Of a DNA stretch of 64,000 bases, positions 17,929 through 26,797 are shown piece after piece. How positions within the stretch are numbered: the first letter of the stretch is position 1; each line of letters opens with the position of its first letter. The stretch covers positions 131,530 through 195,529 of the forward strand of contig DUBU01000039.1 of the NCBI GenBank assembly GCA_012960155.1, in the 5' to 3' direction. The stretch comes from Micavibrio sp. Lineage in GTDB: Bacteria > Pseudomonadota > Alphaproteobacteria > Micavibrionales > Micavibrionaceae. Under the pieces are notes generated by a model. That model made no database searches. It was not told where the DNA came from and was given only the letters and a program-made list of their open reading frames with translations. The position numbers and the translations under genes are program-made.

Positions 17929-18972
17929 CTATTCGTCGAGCATATTGAGCTGGGCTGATTTGCTAGGCTGCAAACCCAGATAGCGGAAGCCCTTTTCGGA
18001 CAGAACGCGACCACGCGGTGTCCGTTGTACCATGCCTTGCTGCATCAGGTAAGGCTCTATGACATCTTCAATCACATCTCTTTGCTCGGATAAAGCCGCC
18101 GCCAATGTCTCGGCACCAACAGGGCCTCCACCATAGTTTTCGGCAATGCAAGCTAGATAGCGCCTATCCATAAGGTCAAGGCCGCTGCTATCTACATCCA
18201 GACGTTGCAAAGCCTTGTCAGCCGCTTCGGCGTCAACCTGTCCCGTTTTCTGTACTTCTGCAAAGTCACGAACGCGGCGCGTTAGACGTCCTGCAATACG
18301 CGGCGTGCCACGTGATCTGCGCGCAATTTCCATGGCGCCGTCATCTGTAATCGCCATATTCAGTAGACCTGATGTGCGTTTTACGATGCGCATTAATTCT
18401 TCGGGGGCATAAAACTCCAAACGCAGCGGAATACCAAAGCGGTCACGCAAAGGATTGGCAAGCAAGCCGCTGCGCGTTGTTGCGCCGACCAATGTAAAAG
18501 GTGGCAAATCAATCTGCACTGAGCGTGCCGCAGGGCCCTCACCAATAATCAGATCGAGTTTGTGATCTTCCATGGCAGGATACAGCACTTCCTCGACCAT
18601 AGGGTTTAGGCGATGAATTTCATCAATAAACAGAACATCATGCTCTTCCAGATTAGTCAGGATAGCAGCAAGATCGCCTGCTTTAGCAAGTACCGGCCCT
18701 GATGTTGCACGAAATCCAACACCCAGCTCCTTGGCAACAATCTGCGCCAATGTAGTTTTACCAAGTCCCGGAGGCCCGAAAAAGAGCACATGATCCATAG
18801 CGTCTTTGCGCGTCTTCGCCGCCTCGATAAATACTTTAAGATTCTCGCGAAGAGATGGCTGGCCAATAAACTCATCAAGTTTTAAAGGGCGCAATGAATG
18901 CTCTTCACCACGCTCTTCAATGTGAACGTCCGTATCAAGATCCGGGGCACGGTCAAGGATTGCTTCATTCAT
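17929..18972 (-). CDS. ruvB: Holliday junction branch migration helicase RuvB
   Basis: 347 residues of AAA+ ATPase. Walker A is GPPGLGKTT, Walker B is [10 protein letters not shown], sensor 1 lies in LVGATTRSG and the arginine finger region in NPLRDRFG. The C-terminal winged-helix domain contains GVETLA-like [14 protein letters not shown] and the ending [12 protein letters not shown]. It drives branch migration of Holliday junctions on RuvA. The start overlaps ruvA by 4 bases. With ruvC and ruvA it belongs to an operon that carries a LexA box upstream of ruvC. Confidence 0.98.
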   Translation of the reverse strand: MNEAILDRAPDLDTDVHIEERGEEHSLRPLKLDEFIGQPSLRENLKVFIEAAKTRKDAMDHVLFFGPPGLGKTTLAQIVAKELGVGFRATSGPVLAKAGDLAAILTNLEEHDVLFIDEIHRLNPMVEEVLYPAMEDHKLDLIIGEGPAARSVQIDLPPFTLVGATTRSGLLANPLRDRFGIPLRLEFYAPEELMRIVKRTSGLLNMAITDDGAMEIARRSRGTPRIAGRLTRRVRDFAEVQKTGQVDAEAADKALQRLDVDSSGLDLMDRRYLACIAENYGGGPVGAETLAAALSEQRDVIEDVIEPYLMQQGMVQRTPRGRVLSEKGFRYLGLQPSKSAQLNMLDE

Positions 18973-19592
18973 GATGCAAGCTCCTTAAGTGCTAGCTTAA
19001 TAAGATCGTTTAAACTGCTGTTATCATTAGCCTTCTGCTTGGCTTGCAGTACAGCCGTGTAAGCATCCGTACGGCCATAGCCCAGATTAACCAGAGCGGA
19101 TACAGCATCATTTTCAATGCCACCCTCCTCGTTGGCAGGCGCAGGTGATGCAGCCGCCTGAACACCCTTAGGTTTGGCCTGTAGATCAATCTTTCCGGCC
19201 TTGTCTTTTAGCTCTGTCAGAATACGCGTGGCTAGTTTTGGCCCTACACCGTCAGCGCGTGTAAGAGCTGTCTTATCCCCTGCGGCAATTGCAAAGCCAA
19301 GCTGGTCAGGCGGTGTCACTCCCAGAATAGCCATGGCGGCTTTAGCGCCAACACCTTGGACAGTTGTTAAAAGTCTAAACCACTCTTGCTCTGAAGCTTC
19401 TAAAAAACCGTATAACGTTATGGCGTCCTCACGTACATTTGTATCAATCAACAGAGACGCCGTATCACCATGTCCGCCGACGCGCGATAATGTGCGCGGG
19501 CTGGCATGGACCAGATACCCTACACCCTGCACATCAAGTATGACGGCATTTTCCAGCACGGTGTCAATTATTCCTGAAAGTTTGGCAAACAT
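18969..19592 (-). CDS. ruvA: Holliday junction DNA helicase RuvA
   Basis: 207 residues in three domains: an N-terminal OB fold ([20 protein letters not shown]), two helix-hairpin-helix motifs ([14 protein letters not shown] and [19 protein letters not shown]), and a C-terminal RuvB-contact domain after an Ala/Pro linker ([20 protein letters not shown]). It forms the tetramer that holds the four-way junction for RuvB and RuvC. It starts 3 bases after ruvC and overlaps ruvB by 4. Confidence 0.97.
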   Translation of the reverse strand: MFAKLSGIIDTVLENAVILDVQGVGYLVHASPRTLSRVGGHGDTASLLIDTNVREDAITLYGFLEASEQEWFRLLTTVQGVGAKAAMAILGVTPPDQLGFAIAAGDKTALTRADGVGPKLATRILTELKDKAGKIDLQAKPKGVQAAASPAPANEEGGIENDAVSALVNLGYGRTDAYTAVLQAKQKANDNSSLNDLIKLALKELAS

Positions 19593-19595
19593 GGA

Positions 19596-20087
19596 TTACC
19601 TCTGACTAACTCTAAGCGCGGATTGCGCGTGATGTGCGTGGCATAGGGCAATGGCCAGCGCGTCGGCTTCATCTTCGCTTACTTTGCCTGCTTTGGGCAA
19701 CAAAGTAGCGACCATCATCCCCATCTGATTTTTATCAGCGTGACCTGTGCCGACTATAGATTTCTTTATAAGATTAGCTGCATACTCGCTAACTACTAAA
19801 CCTGTGCGCGCAGCCGAGAGAATGAGCGCCCCTCGTGCTTGGCCTAGTTTTAGCGCAGACCGCGCATTATTATTCATGAAGGTTTCTTCAATAGCTGCCT
19901 GATCAGGCTGATACATAGCAATAGCTTTTTGTAAGCCGTCATCCAGCATGGCAAGGCGCGCATAGAGTGGCAGGTTCGCAGCCGTCTTGACAAGGCCTGA
20001 CGCAACAAAACTAAGGCGATTACCGGTTGCTTCGATAATCCCCCAGCCAGTTTTTTGTAATCCGGGATCTATGCCGAGAATCTTCAT
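19596..20087 (-). CDS. ruvC: Crossover junction endodeoxyribonuclease RuvC
   Basis: 163 residues with an RNase H-like fold. The acidic residues needed for metal binding are visible: Asp in ILGIDPGLQKTGWG, Glu in AAIEETFMNNNARSAL, and the DEADALAIALCHAH segment near the C-terminus. It resolves Holliday junctions. It is the first gene of ruvCAB, and a GTTC-N7-GTTC LexA box lies 22-36 bases upstream of its ATG. Confidence 0.97.
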   Translation of the reverse strand: MKILGIDPGLQKTGWGIIEATGNRLSFVASGLVKTAANLPLYARLAMLDDGLQKAIAMYQPDQAAIEETFMNNNARSALKLGQARGALILSAARTGLVVSEYAANLIKKSIVGTGHADKNQMGMMVATLLPKAGKVSEDEADALAIALCHAHHAQSALRVSQR

Positions 20088-20108
20088 GTTCTTATTAAAT
20101 CACAAAAA

Positions 20109-20123
20109 GAACATAAAGTGAAC
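20109..20123 (-). promoter_or_regulatory. LexA (SOS) box upstream of ruvCAB
   Basis: On the minus strand the sequence is GTTC, seven bases, GTTC. This direct repeat is the SOS box established for alphaproteobacterial LexA (GTTC-N7-GTTC, written GAAC-N7-GAAC on the other strand). It lies 22-36 bases upstream of the ruvC start, where it would overlap the promoter. ruvCAB genes are known SOS targets, so sequence and context agree. Confidence 0.78.
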
Positions 20124-20140
20124 ATGCTTTCTTGCGATTA

Positions 20141-20557
20141 TTACAGGTGTATCTTGCGCGCTATATATCCAGCAGAAAATAAGTAGTGCAGCGGTATCGC
20201 AAACAGCAATAAATAGGCAATTATAGCAATTTTATCGGGATTCAAATTGATTATAACGCCTCTATATTGACCCGTAAAAATACAGAAAAAGTGCAGTAAG
20301 CAAGAGACGACACCACTGGCCAGCAGAATCAAAACAGCATATCTAAACCACTTTGTGGAATTTGAAGGTTGTCTGCTTATAACAATACCGCAAAAATAGC
20401 CTGTTAAGCCAAGATACGCTGTAACTGAGATCACAGTGTATATACTGAGTGAATCCCCTGTCAGGTAACCTGCGTAAAGCAAAAACAATGCTTGAAACGC
20501 AACGTAAAGCGCTGGAAATATGAAAAGCGCAGAAACCTGCTTGGCCAATTTTTGCAT
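20141..20557 (-). CDS. Small integral membrane protein, unknown function
   Basis: 138 residues with four predicted transmembrane segments (about 9-32, 40-60, 70-92 and 107-130) and a basic C-terminus (ARKIHL). I recognise no family motif. Its ATG overlaps the yebC stop (TAATG), so it is translated with yebC, and it sits between yebC and ruvC where most relatives have nothing. Its codon choice is slightly more AT-rich than its neighbours. It could be a lineage-specific insertion. Confidence 0.7.
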   Translation of the reverse strand: MQKLAKQVSALFIFPALYVAFQALFLLYAGYLTGDSLSIYTVISVTAYLGLTGYFCGIVISRQPSNSTKWFRYAVLILLASGVVSCLLHFFCIFTGQYRGVIINLNPDKIAIIAYLLLFAIPLHYLFSAGYIARKIHL

Positions 20558-21312
20558 TACCCCGCAGCCATCAATTTTTCCATGATCTCATCGCTGACTT
20601 CGAAGTTAGTTGTAACGGTTTGTACGTCGTCATTATCTTCCAGCAAATCGATCAATTTGATAAGCGTTTGTGCTTGTTCTTCGGAGATTTCCGCCATTGT
20701 ATTTGGGCGCCAGATCAGGCCAGAGCGAATGGCTTCGCCCATAGTGCTCTCCAGATTTTCTACAACGGCGGCAAATTCATCAGGGTCCGTTGTGATAACG
20801 TGTTCTTCATCATCTGTTTCACAATCCGCTGCACCTGCTTCAACAGCAGCTTCGAACATTTTTTCAGAGTCAGCTTTGTCCAGTGGGTAAGCTATCTCGC
20901 CCACACGATCAAACATGAAGCTGACACAGCCTGTTTCGCCGAGGTTGCCGCCACATTTGGAGAAGTAGGAACGTACATCACCAGCCGTACGGTTTTTGTT
21001 ATCTGTCAGTGTATCCACGATAATCGCAACACCGCCTGGGCCATAACCCTCGTAACGCATTTCAACGTAATCTTCGCCTTCTGTGCTGCCTACACCTTTT
21101 TGAACAGCGCGTTCGATACCGTCTTTAGGCATAGATTGACCGCGGGCAGTAGCAATGGCAAGGCGCAAGCGCGGGTTCATATCAGGATCACCACCGCCGA
21201 GCTTCGCTGCGACGGTAATTTCGCGCCCGAGTTTAGAAAAAATCTTTGCGCGTTTTTTGTCCTGAGCACCTTTACGGTGCTGAATATTTTTGAATTTGGA
21301 ATGGCCAGCCAT
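20557..21312 (-). CDS. yebC: YebC/PmpR family protein
   Basis: 251 residues of the YebC/TACO1 family. The start [18 protein letters not shown] is nearly invariant, and the three-domain pattern is present ([44 protein letters not shown]). Family members bind DNA or help ribosomes through difficult sequences such as polyproline. It precedes ruvC as in most proteobacteria, here separated by the small membrane gene. Confidence 0.95.
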   Translation of the reverse strand: MAGHSKFKNIQHRKGAQDKKRAKIFSKLGREITVAAKLGGGDPDMNPRLRLAIATARGQSMPKDGIERAVQKGVGSTEGEDYVEMRYEGYGPGGVAIIVDTLTDNKNRTAGDVRSYFSKCGGNLGETGCVSFMFDRVGEIAYPLDKADSEKMFEAAVEAGAADCETDDEEHVITTDPDEFAAVVENLESTMGEAIRSGLIWRPNTMAEISEEQAQTLIKLIDLLEDNDDVQTVTTNFEVSDEIMEKLMAAG

Positions 21313-21524
21313 AGTCCTTAACCTCTAAAAATTTGATATTGGCCTATAAATGCCTAAATTCTGGGAAAAATTCAAGGGGGTGTCTAATATTTAAAAAATG
21401 GCGTTAATATGCTATGTTACTAATATTGTTAAGTTTTTATCAATAACCAGCGTATATACTTTTCTTAAGGGTAAAGCTCAAATTATATTAAAAAGCTTAT
21501 TTTATATACAGATAGGTCGTCATA

Positions 21525-22157
21525 ATGGCGTATGAACTACACAAAATAAGTGTCCTCGTTGTAGAGGATAATCAGCCTATGCTGGACATTACCAAGTCAC
21601 TTTTGCTGACTTTTGGTATTGGTCATGTGGTCGGCGCACAAAACGGTGAGCAAGGCTATGATCGTTTCTGTGAGTATAATAACGACATTATTATTGCTGA
21701 CTGGATGATGAAGCCTATGGACGGTATTTCTTTTACACGTCTTGTGCGCAATGACCCTAAAAGCCCAAACCCTTACGTCCCTATTATTCTGATGACAGGC
21801 TTTAGCGAGCGCCGCCGTGTGATCCAAGCACGCGATGCCGGTGTTACAGAGTTTCTGGTAAAGCCTTTTAACGCAAAAGATTTATATCGCCGATTGGTTC
21901 AGGTCATTGAAAGGCCTAGGCAATTTGTGCGGGCACCTGATTTCTTTGGCCCTGACCGTCGCCGTAAGTCCGTTGGTAAAACGATTGCCAATTACGAAGG
22001 ACCTTTCAGACGCGATGCTGACATGAAAAATCCCGAGATTTTGAAAATGATGCGCCAGCAGCAAATGGCTGCTCATGATACACTCGACCGTATTCGTAAG
22101 CGCGAAGGACTTAATAAAGGTGACAAGTTCGATCTTTCACCTCAAGATGATCGTTAG
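21525..22157 (+). CDS. CheY-like response regulator with C-terminal extension
   Basis: 210 residues. The receiver domain (about 8-128) has the acidic pair in VVEDNQ, the phospho-acceptor Asp in IIIADWMMKPMDG, the Thr in ILMTGF and Lys in FLVKPFN. An alphaproteobacterial-type extension follows, with RAPDFFGPDRRRKS, then a charged helical tail. No DNA-binding domain is seen, so output is probably by protein contact. The next gene starts 8 bases downstream and is likely its partner. The 212-base gap upstream is AT-rich and divergent with yebC; I saw no confident operator in it. Confidence 0.85.
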   Translation: MAYELHKISVLVVEDNQPMLDITKSLLLTFGIGHVVGAQNGEQGYDRFCEYNNDIIIADWMMKPMDGISFTRLVRNDPKSPNPYVPIILMTGFSERRRVIQARDAGVTEFLVKPFNAKDLYRRLVQVIERPRQFVRAPDFFGPDRRRKSVGKTIANYEGPFRRDADMKNPEILKMMRQQQMAAHDTLDRIRKREGLNKGDKFDLSPQDDR

Positions 22158-22165
22158 GTTTTGAC

Positions 22166-22729
22166 ATGATATCCGATCCTGACCATTACAAACAGAAGCC
22201 GCGCCGTAAGGCGGAATATATTAAGCCTCCGAATCTGCTGAAGGCTAAAGTTGGCTCGGGCGGGTTGAGCGACAACATTCTGGCTAAGGCGCAGGCACTT
22301 CTCGAAAATAACAGTGTAGATTTTCAGCCGTTAGCAGAATTGTACTTAAACTCACTATTTAGTGGCATCGAACGTACGCGCAAAGATTTGAAAAACGGCG
22401 AAACTGAATTCCAGATCGCATCGATGCTTTACCCTGCTATGCAGTTAAAAGCCAATGGCGGTATGTTTCATTACCCGCTAGTCACAACAATAGCTGACCG
22501 TTTGGTGCAGTTTCTTGAGGTCATTGAGCTGGTCGATGATAACGCGATCGAGATTGTATTGGCATTTCATACGACGCTGCGCGCAGTTATTATGGGTAAA
22601 ATTCAGGGTGATGGTGGCACACATGGTGCCGATTTGATAGCAGCCCTTGATCAAGCGTGTATGCGATTCTTCGAACGTTACCCTGATCATAAGGTCGGCG
22701 GTCAGCCGGACCATAGTAGTAGTTTCTAG
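22166..22729 (+). CDS. Conserved-looking protein paired with the response regulator
   Basis: 187 residues, no signal peptide and no membrane segment. It has a basic, disordered N-terminus (about 1-40, QKPRRKAEYIKPP) and a mostly helical domain from ~45, with FHYPLVTTIADRLVQFLEVI and AIEIVLAFHTTLRAVIMGKI, ending in a polar tail. The helical bundle with a central FHTTLRAV might play a histidine-phosphotransfer-like role, but no standard Hpt motif is present. It sits 8 bases after the receiver gene and overlaps the convergent ymdB end by 4 bases. Confidence 0.7.
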   Translation: MISDPDHYKQKPRRKAEYIKPPNLLKAKVGSGGLSDNILAKAQALLENNSVDFQPLAELYLNSLFSGIERTRKDLKNGETEFQIASMLYPAMQLKANGGMFHYPLVTTIADRLVQFLEVIELVDDNAIEIVLAFHTTLRAVIMGKIQGDGGTHGADLIAALDQACMRFFERYPDHKVGGQPDHSSSF

Positions 22730-23538
22730 AAATCAGGCATTCTATTCGTTAGGCGAGGTCCTATGATCACCTGACCATAATTTTTGGTCAGACCGTTACT
22801 GTCTGTTTCTATCAAGCATCCGCAAACTGTCCCCTCGCCGTCTGCTGGTTGCATTGGCCCACTGGAAACTTTCTTGGTAAAGCGCGTAACAGGCACTTCC
22901 TTCTGCATACCTATGACAGAGTTGTAATCACCGCACATTCCGGCATCCGCCTGAAACGCAGTGCCGCCATCCAGTATTTGCCCATCCGCAGTCGGCAAAT
23001 GTGTGTGCGTACCAACAACAGCCGTAACCTGACCATCAAGCATATGAGCTAGTGCCATTTTTTCGCTGGTTGTTTCGCCATGGAAATCTACAAAGATAGC
23101 ATGAACGGTTTTACCGAGAGGGTTTCTGCTCGCAAGCTCACGCGCCTGAGCAAACGGATCATCCATGGGATCCATAAAAAGACGCGCCATATAGTTAGCG
23201 ACCAGTATCTTTGCACCGTTGCGTGCTTCAACAACGACGTGTCCATTACCTGGGGTGCCTTCAGGAAAGTTTGCAGGACGAAGCAAACGTGGTTCACGCG
23301 TAATATAAAGCATGGTCTCATTCTGATCCCATACATGGTTGCCTGTAGTGATACAGTCCGCACCTAACTCGAAGAGCTCTTTACAGATTTTTTCAGTAAG
23401 GCCACGGCCATGCGCTGCGTTCTCGGCATTGATGATAATCGCATCGGGCTTCAGTTTCTCTTTCAATGTAGGTAGATGCTTCTTAACAGCCTCACGCCCT
23501 GAGCGCCCCATGATATCGCCGAGAAATAAAATACGCAT
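22726..23538 (-). CDS. YmdB-type metallophosphoesterase (TIGR00282)
   Basis: 270 residues. Binuclear-metal motifs are clear: FLGDIMGRSGR (Asp), INAENAAHGRG (Asn/Glu), TTGNHVWD (GNH), and VGTHTHLPTADG (HTH). This calcineurin-like family includes Bacillus YmdB, a 2',3'-cyclic nucleotide phosphodiesterase. Other features include VDFHGETTSEK and the C-terminal CGCLIETDS. The 5' end overlaps the upstream unknown gene by 76 bases in another frame. Confidence 0.9.
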   Translation of the reverse strand: MRILFLGDIMGRSGREAVKKHLPTLKEKLKPDAIIINAENAAHGRGLTEKICKELFELGADCITTGNHVWDQNETMLYITREPRLLRPANFPEGTPGNGHVVVEARNGAKILVANYMARLFMDPMDDPFAQARELASRNPLGKTVHAIFVDFHGETTSEKMALAHMLDGQVTAVVGTHTHLPTADGQILDGGTAFQADAGMCGDYNSVIGMQKEVPVTRFTKKVSSGPMQPADGEGTVCGCLIETDSNGLTKNYGQVIIGPRLTNRMPDF

Positions 23539-23927
23539 AAATAATCTAACTCTCTGATTGTGAATTTACCAAGAACAGTCTGGCACGCTGCTACAAAACT
23601 GTCCATACGGGCTTCCTTGCGAAGTGCTTTTGCGCGAGCGCCTTGATCGCGTGCCGCCTCAAAATGTTCTCCTGCCTTTGAACCCGCCTCTGTGGATCTA
23701 GAGCGGTATTCGTGTGCAGGCACGGCTCTTTCACTAGGTGGGAAGCAGTGTGAGAGTTGTGCTCGCGTACCGAATACTCTTGCATCACTTGCGTAATTGC
23801 CACCTGCGTCATTATGAATAGAAGCTGCTTTTTCAAGAGCCGCTGCAAGTTCACGTTTAGTGGCCGCTAATTCACGACGTTGCGCACCAGGCGCTGTTTC
23901 GATTTCACCTAAAGAATTTAAAGCCAT
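23463..23927 (-). CDS. Hypothetical protein overlapping ymdB
   Basis: About 154 residues from the ATG at 23927, which has a good GAGGG ribosome site. The first ~110 residues are Ala/Glu/Arg-rich and probably helical (AATKRELAAALEKAA, GEHFEAARDQGARAKAL), with one Cys in SHCFPPSERAV. The last ~30 residues change character (LDYLCVFYFSAISWGAQGVR) because they read through the ymdB ribosome site and first codons in another frame. That suggests either a natural overlap or a displaced stop after a frameshift. No family recognised. Confidence 0.5.
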   Translation of the reverse strand: MALNSLGEIETAPGAQRRELAATKRELAAALEKAASIHNDAGGNYASDARVFGTRAQLSHCFPPSERAVPAHEYRSRSTEAGSKAGEHFEAARDQGARAKALRKEARMDSFVAACQTVLGKFTIRELDYLCVFYFSAISWGAQGVRLLRSIYLH

Positions 23928-23985
23928 AATATCCCTCTCCAAATTAAAGAAAGCGTTATACTACCAAACAACTGGCAATACAAAT

Positions 23986-24570
23986 TTAGATGAAAGATTC
24001 AACTTTCTGCGGCGTGACGATCCAGTCCATGATCTCGTCATGATCTTCGTATGGCAGATTGAAAATGACAGCCTGCTTGGCATAGGCGAGACCAACGACA
24101 ATAGGTTTTTTCTGATTCTGGCGTAGTTCGGCAATAGTCGCATCGTAATATCCGCCGCCATAACCTAGGCGCCTGCCCTTGCGATCAAATGCCAGTAAAG
24201 GTGTTACTATAATATCTGGTACGACGGGCGTTGCCCCTTCTGTAATAGGTTCGGCAATACCGTATTTATTGTCTCGCAGTGCTTCGCCGTCATGCCATGT
24301 ATAGAACTCGAGTATGCGGCTGCCCTCTTTTACAACGGGTAAGGCACATTTGACACCATTTTGCTGCAACTCATCCATTAAAGCAGCAGTGCTGAACTCC
24401 CTGCCCTTAGGATAATAAAGCGCAACAATCATGTCTTTTGTAGGCTTAAACGTTTCCATGAACAGCTCACATGCTGACTCTATGCATTCTGAAGGGTCAC
24501 TGGGGTCTATCCGATCCCTGTGACGAATAGCTTCTGTACGCATGGTGTCTTTGGTGAGTTCTTCAGTCAT
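23986..24570 (-). CDS. 5-formyltetrahydrofolate cyclo-ligase
   Basis: 194 residues. The ATP/Mg site GRRLGYGGGYYDATIAEL is near residues 140-155, and VALYYPKGREFSTAALMDEL and TPLLAFDRKG are also typical. It converts 5-formyl-THF to 5,10-methenyl-THF with ATP. It is transcribed in the same direction as the 6S RNA just upstream, the same ssrS-ygfA linkage known across proteobacteria. Confidence 0.93.
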   Translation of the reverse strand: MTEELTKDTMRTEAIRHRDRIDPSDPSECIESACELFMETFKPTKDMIVALYYPKGREFSTAALMDELQQNGVKCALPVVKEGSRILEFYTWHDGEALRDNKYGIAEPITEGATPVVPDIIVTPLLAFDRKGRRLGYGGGYYDATIAELRQNQKKPIVVGLAYAKQAVIFNLPYEDHDEIMDWIVTPQKVESFI

Positions 24571-24588
24571 GGCGAGTATTCTATCAGA

Positions 24589-24763
24589 AAAAGCCGCGAG
24601 AGCCGTGTACTATATCTATCCGCTTCTGGCCCCATTGACCAGGTGGGTGCCGTATAAAAACGCGAAGCGGCAAAACACTAAGCGTATCCAGTGACAGCTC
24701 CCTAAATGCGAAAGCATCGGCCCGAGGGATTAGGTTGTATCACGTACTCCGCAGCCTCTTGGT
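24589..24763 (-). ncRNA. ssrS: 6S RNA
   Basis: Read on the minus strand, the segment contains CCCTCGGGCCGATGC, a small ATGC-TTTC-GCAT hairpin and AGGGAGCTGTC, which parallels the CCCTGAGCCGAT...GCTCCG portion of known 6S RNAs. GCTGCGG near the 5' end pairs with TCGCGGC at the 3' end to close the rod, and TTTTTCT follows the 3' arm. TATGAT (24776-24771) lies one -10 distance upstream of the proposed 5' end. The ~175-nt length and position directly upstream of 5-formyl-THF cyclo-ligase fit. It binds RNA polymerase holoenzyme in stationary phase. End points are approximate. Confidence 0.82.
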
Positions 24764-24818
24764 AGATACCATCATATAGGCTAGAATGCAGCAAAATAAA
24801 GAGAATCAGGGGAAAATT

Positions 24819-26042
24819 ATGGATACGAAAGACTATATTGAACGCGAAAACAAATATCTGGCTCAGAATTATCACCCGCTACCTGTGGTTTTGACTAAAG
24901 CGGAAGGTGTCTGGGTATGGGATAATGACGGTAATAAGTACCTGGATTTCCTAAGTGCCTATAGTGCCGTAAGCGCAGGACACCTGAATGCACGTATCAA
25001 AAAAGCCATGATTGACCAGCTTGAAGACATGGATGTACCTTCCCGCGCTTTTTATACGGATAAGCTTGGCGCTTTTGCAGAAAAGCTGTGCCAGGTGACA
25101 GGCATGGATAAAATGCTGCCGATGAATACGGGCGCTGAAGCTGTGGAAACAGCAATTAAAGCAGCGCGACGTTGGGGTTATGAAGTTAAGGGTATTGCCG
25201 AAGATCAGGCGAAAATTCTGGTTGTAGATGGTAACTTCCACGGTCGCACAACCACAATCGTAGGCTTTTCATCTGACCCTGCTTATAAGAAAAATTTTGG
25301 TCCTTATGATGGTGGTTTTGACATCATTCCTTATGGTGATGCGGATGCACTGGAACAGGCTATTACACCTGACACGTGCGCCTTTATGTTCGAAACTATG
25401 CAAGGTGAAGGTGGCATCATTATCCCGCCTAAAGGGTATTTGAAGAAAGTTCAGGAAATCTGCCGTAAGCATAACGTATTGTTGATCCTTGATGAAATTC
25501 AATGCGGTATGGCGCGCACAGGTAAAGATTTCGCGTTCCAGCATGAGATTGATAAGCCAGATGGTTTGATCCTTGGTAAAGCTCTCGGCGGTGGCATCTA
25601 TCCAGTCTCTGCATTCTTGGCACGTAAGGATGTCATGGATATTTTTGTCCCTGGCACGCATGGCTCTACATTTGGCGGCAATCCAATTGCGGCAGCTATT
25701 GGCTTAGAAGCTTTGAACATCATGGAAGATGACAAGCTAGCTGAACGCAGTGCAGAGCTCGGCGCTTATCTGAAAGATCAACTCGAAGACATTAATACGG
25801 ACTGTATTACAGAGATCCGCGGTGCAGGTCTTTGGATTGGCGTGGATATAGATCCTGATGTAGTCAGTGCGCGCGAAGTCTGCGAACGTTTACAGCATAA
25901 GGGCTTGCTTTGTAAGGAGACGCACGAAACTGTTGTGCGCTTCGCCCCGCCTCTGACAATTACAAAAGAGGATATTGACTGGGCTATTTCTCAGGTCCGT
26001 GAAGTGCTATCGGACATAGCAGATCGCCATGAGGCAGCTTAA
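24819..26042 (+). CDS. rocD: Ornithine aminotransferase
   Basis: About 407 residues from the ATG at 24819 (AGGGGAAAATT upstream); an ATG at 24786 would add 11 residues. It is a class III PLP aminotransferase: FLSAYSAVSAGHLN, MLPMNTGAEAVETAIKAARR, FHGRTTTIVGFSSD, the Asp-containing LILDEIQCGMARTG, and PLP lysine in GLILGKALGGGIYPVSA. The YSAV/NTGAEAVE pattern is that of ornithine delta-aminotransferase rather than acetylornithine or GABA enzymes. It converts ornithine plus 2-oxoglutarate to glutamate semialdehyde. Confidence 0.92.
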   Translation: MDTKDYIERENKYLAQNYHPLPVVLTKAEGVWVWDNDGNKYLDFLSAYSAVSAGHLNARIKKAMIDQLEDMDVPSRAFYTDKLGAFAEKLCQVTGMDKMLPMNTGAEAVETAIKAARRWGYEVKGIAEDQAKILVVDGNFHGRTTTIVGFSSDPAYKKNFGPYDGGFDIIPYGDADALEQAITPDTCAFMFETMQGEGGIIIPPKGYLKKVQEICRKHNVLLILDEIQCGMARTGKDFAFQHEIDKPDGLILGKALGGGIYPVSAFLARKDVMDIFVPGTHGSTFGGNPIAAAIGLEALNIMEDDKLAERSAELGAYLKDQLEDINTDCITEIRGAGLWIGVDIDPDVVSAREVCERLQHKGLLCKETHETVVRFAPPLTITKEDIDWAISQVREVLSDIADRHEAA

Positions 26043-26056
26043 ATAAGGAAACTATA

Positions 26057-26359
26057 ATGCAATTTATAATTATCGGCCGTGATGCTAATGACATTGATGC
26101 TTTGACGCGCCGTACGGGCGCCAGAGATGCGCATCTTAAGAATATCGAAGATAATGCTGCCAATATGATAATGGGCGCAGCGACAGTCGATGACGAAGAC
26201 AAGATGAACGGCTCTGTTATGTTTGTCGAGTTTCCGACGCGTGAAGATCTTGATAACTGGCTTGCCGCTGAGCCTTATATAACGGATAAGGTATGGGATG
26301 ATGTGCAGGTAATTCCCTGTAAAATTCCGCCGTTTTTTTACAACAAAATAAAAAGCTAG
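26057..26359 (+). CDS. YciI-like protein
   Basis: 100 residues of the YciI fold. MQFIIIGRDANDIDALTRR and RDAHLKNI contain the conserved His/Asp pair, and FVEFPTREDLDNWLAAEPYI is the family's C-terminal signature. Catalytic role is unproven for most members. It lies 14 bases after rocD, probably in one transcript ending at the 26384-26415 terminator. Confidence 0.87.
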   Translation: MQFIIIGRDANDIDALTRRTGARDAHLKNIEDNAANMIMGAATVDDEDKMNGSVMFVEFPTREDLDNWLAAEPYITDKVWDDVQVIPCKIPPFFYNKIKS

Positions 26360-26383
26360 AACGTAATTCGTTTGCTAAAATAA

Positions 26384-26415
26384 AAACCTGAGTCCCCTCC
26401 CGGAATCTCAGGTTT
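26384..26415. terminator. Bidirectional terminator between yciI and zapA
   Basis: AAACCTGAG (26384-26392) and CTCAGGTTT (26407-26415) form a perfect 9-bp stem with a 14-base loop. The A-rich left flank and T-rich right flank suit termination from both the plus-strand yciI gene and the minus-strand zapA gene. Confidence 0.8.
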
Positions 26416-26447
26416 AATTTAGCGCAATAAATAATTGTTTTTATTGT

Positions 26448-26795
26448 CTAAGCGGCTTTCGCCAATCTTGAAGCAACACTTTCAATACGGCCCGCAAGAT
26501 TTTCAATTGATTGAACAATTGTACGTTCTTCTTCCGGCTTAAGGCCAGCATACACAGTTTGTGCAGGCATTTGGCCGCCATGTTGCATATTGTCACGTAA
26601 TTCTTTGATTTGATCTGCAAGAACCAGAGCTGTCAGAACCAGCAAATGATTCTCGTTGCTAGCTGCACCTGCGCTTGAAATATCTTTTGCGCAGCTGTCT
26701 ACATATTGACCAACTTCAATGACGCGGCCTTCTTGACCGTCATCACAAGCGATGCCGTAGTTTTTACCGTTAATGTTAAGATTAACTTCGGCCAT
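26448..26795 (-). CDS. zapA: Cell division protein ZapA
   Basis: 115 residues. The N-terminal beta domain contains VNLNINGKNYGIACDDGQE, followed by a coiled coil with LLVLTALVLADQIKELRD. It crosslinks FtsZ filaments at the division site. It is encoded 2 bases after a small coiled-coil gene on the same strand, a pairing widespread in alphaproteobacteria. Confidence 0.92.
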   Translation of the reverse strand: MAEVNLNINGKNYGIACDDGQEGRVIEVGQYVDSCAKDISSAGAASNENHLLVLTALVLADQIKELRDNMQHGGQMPAQTVYAGLKPEEERTIVQSIENLAGRIESVASRLAKAA

Positions 26796-26797
26796 GA

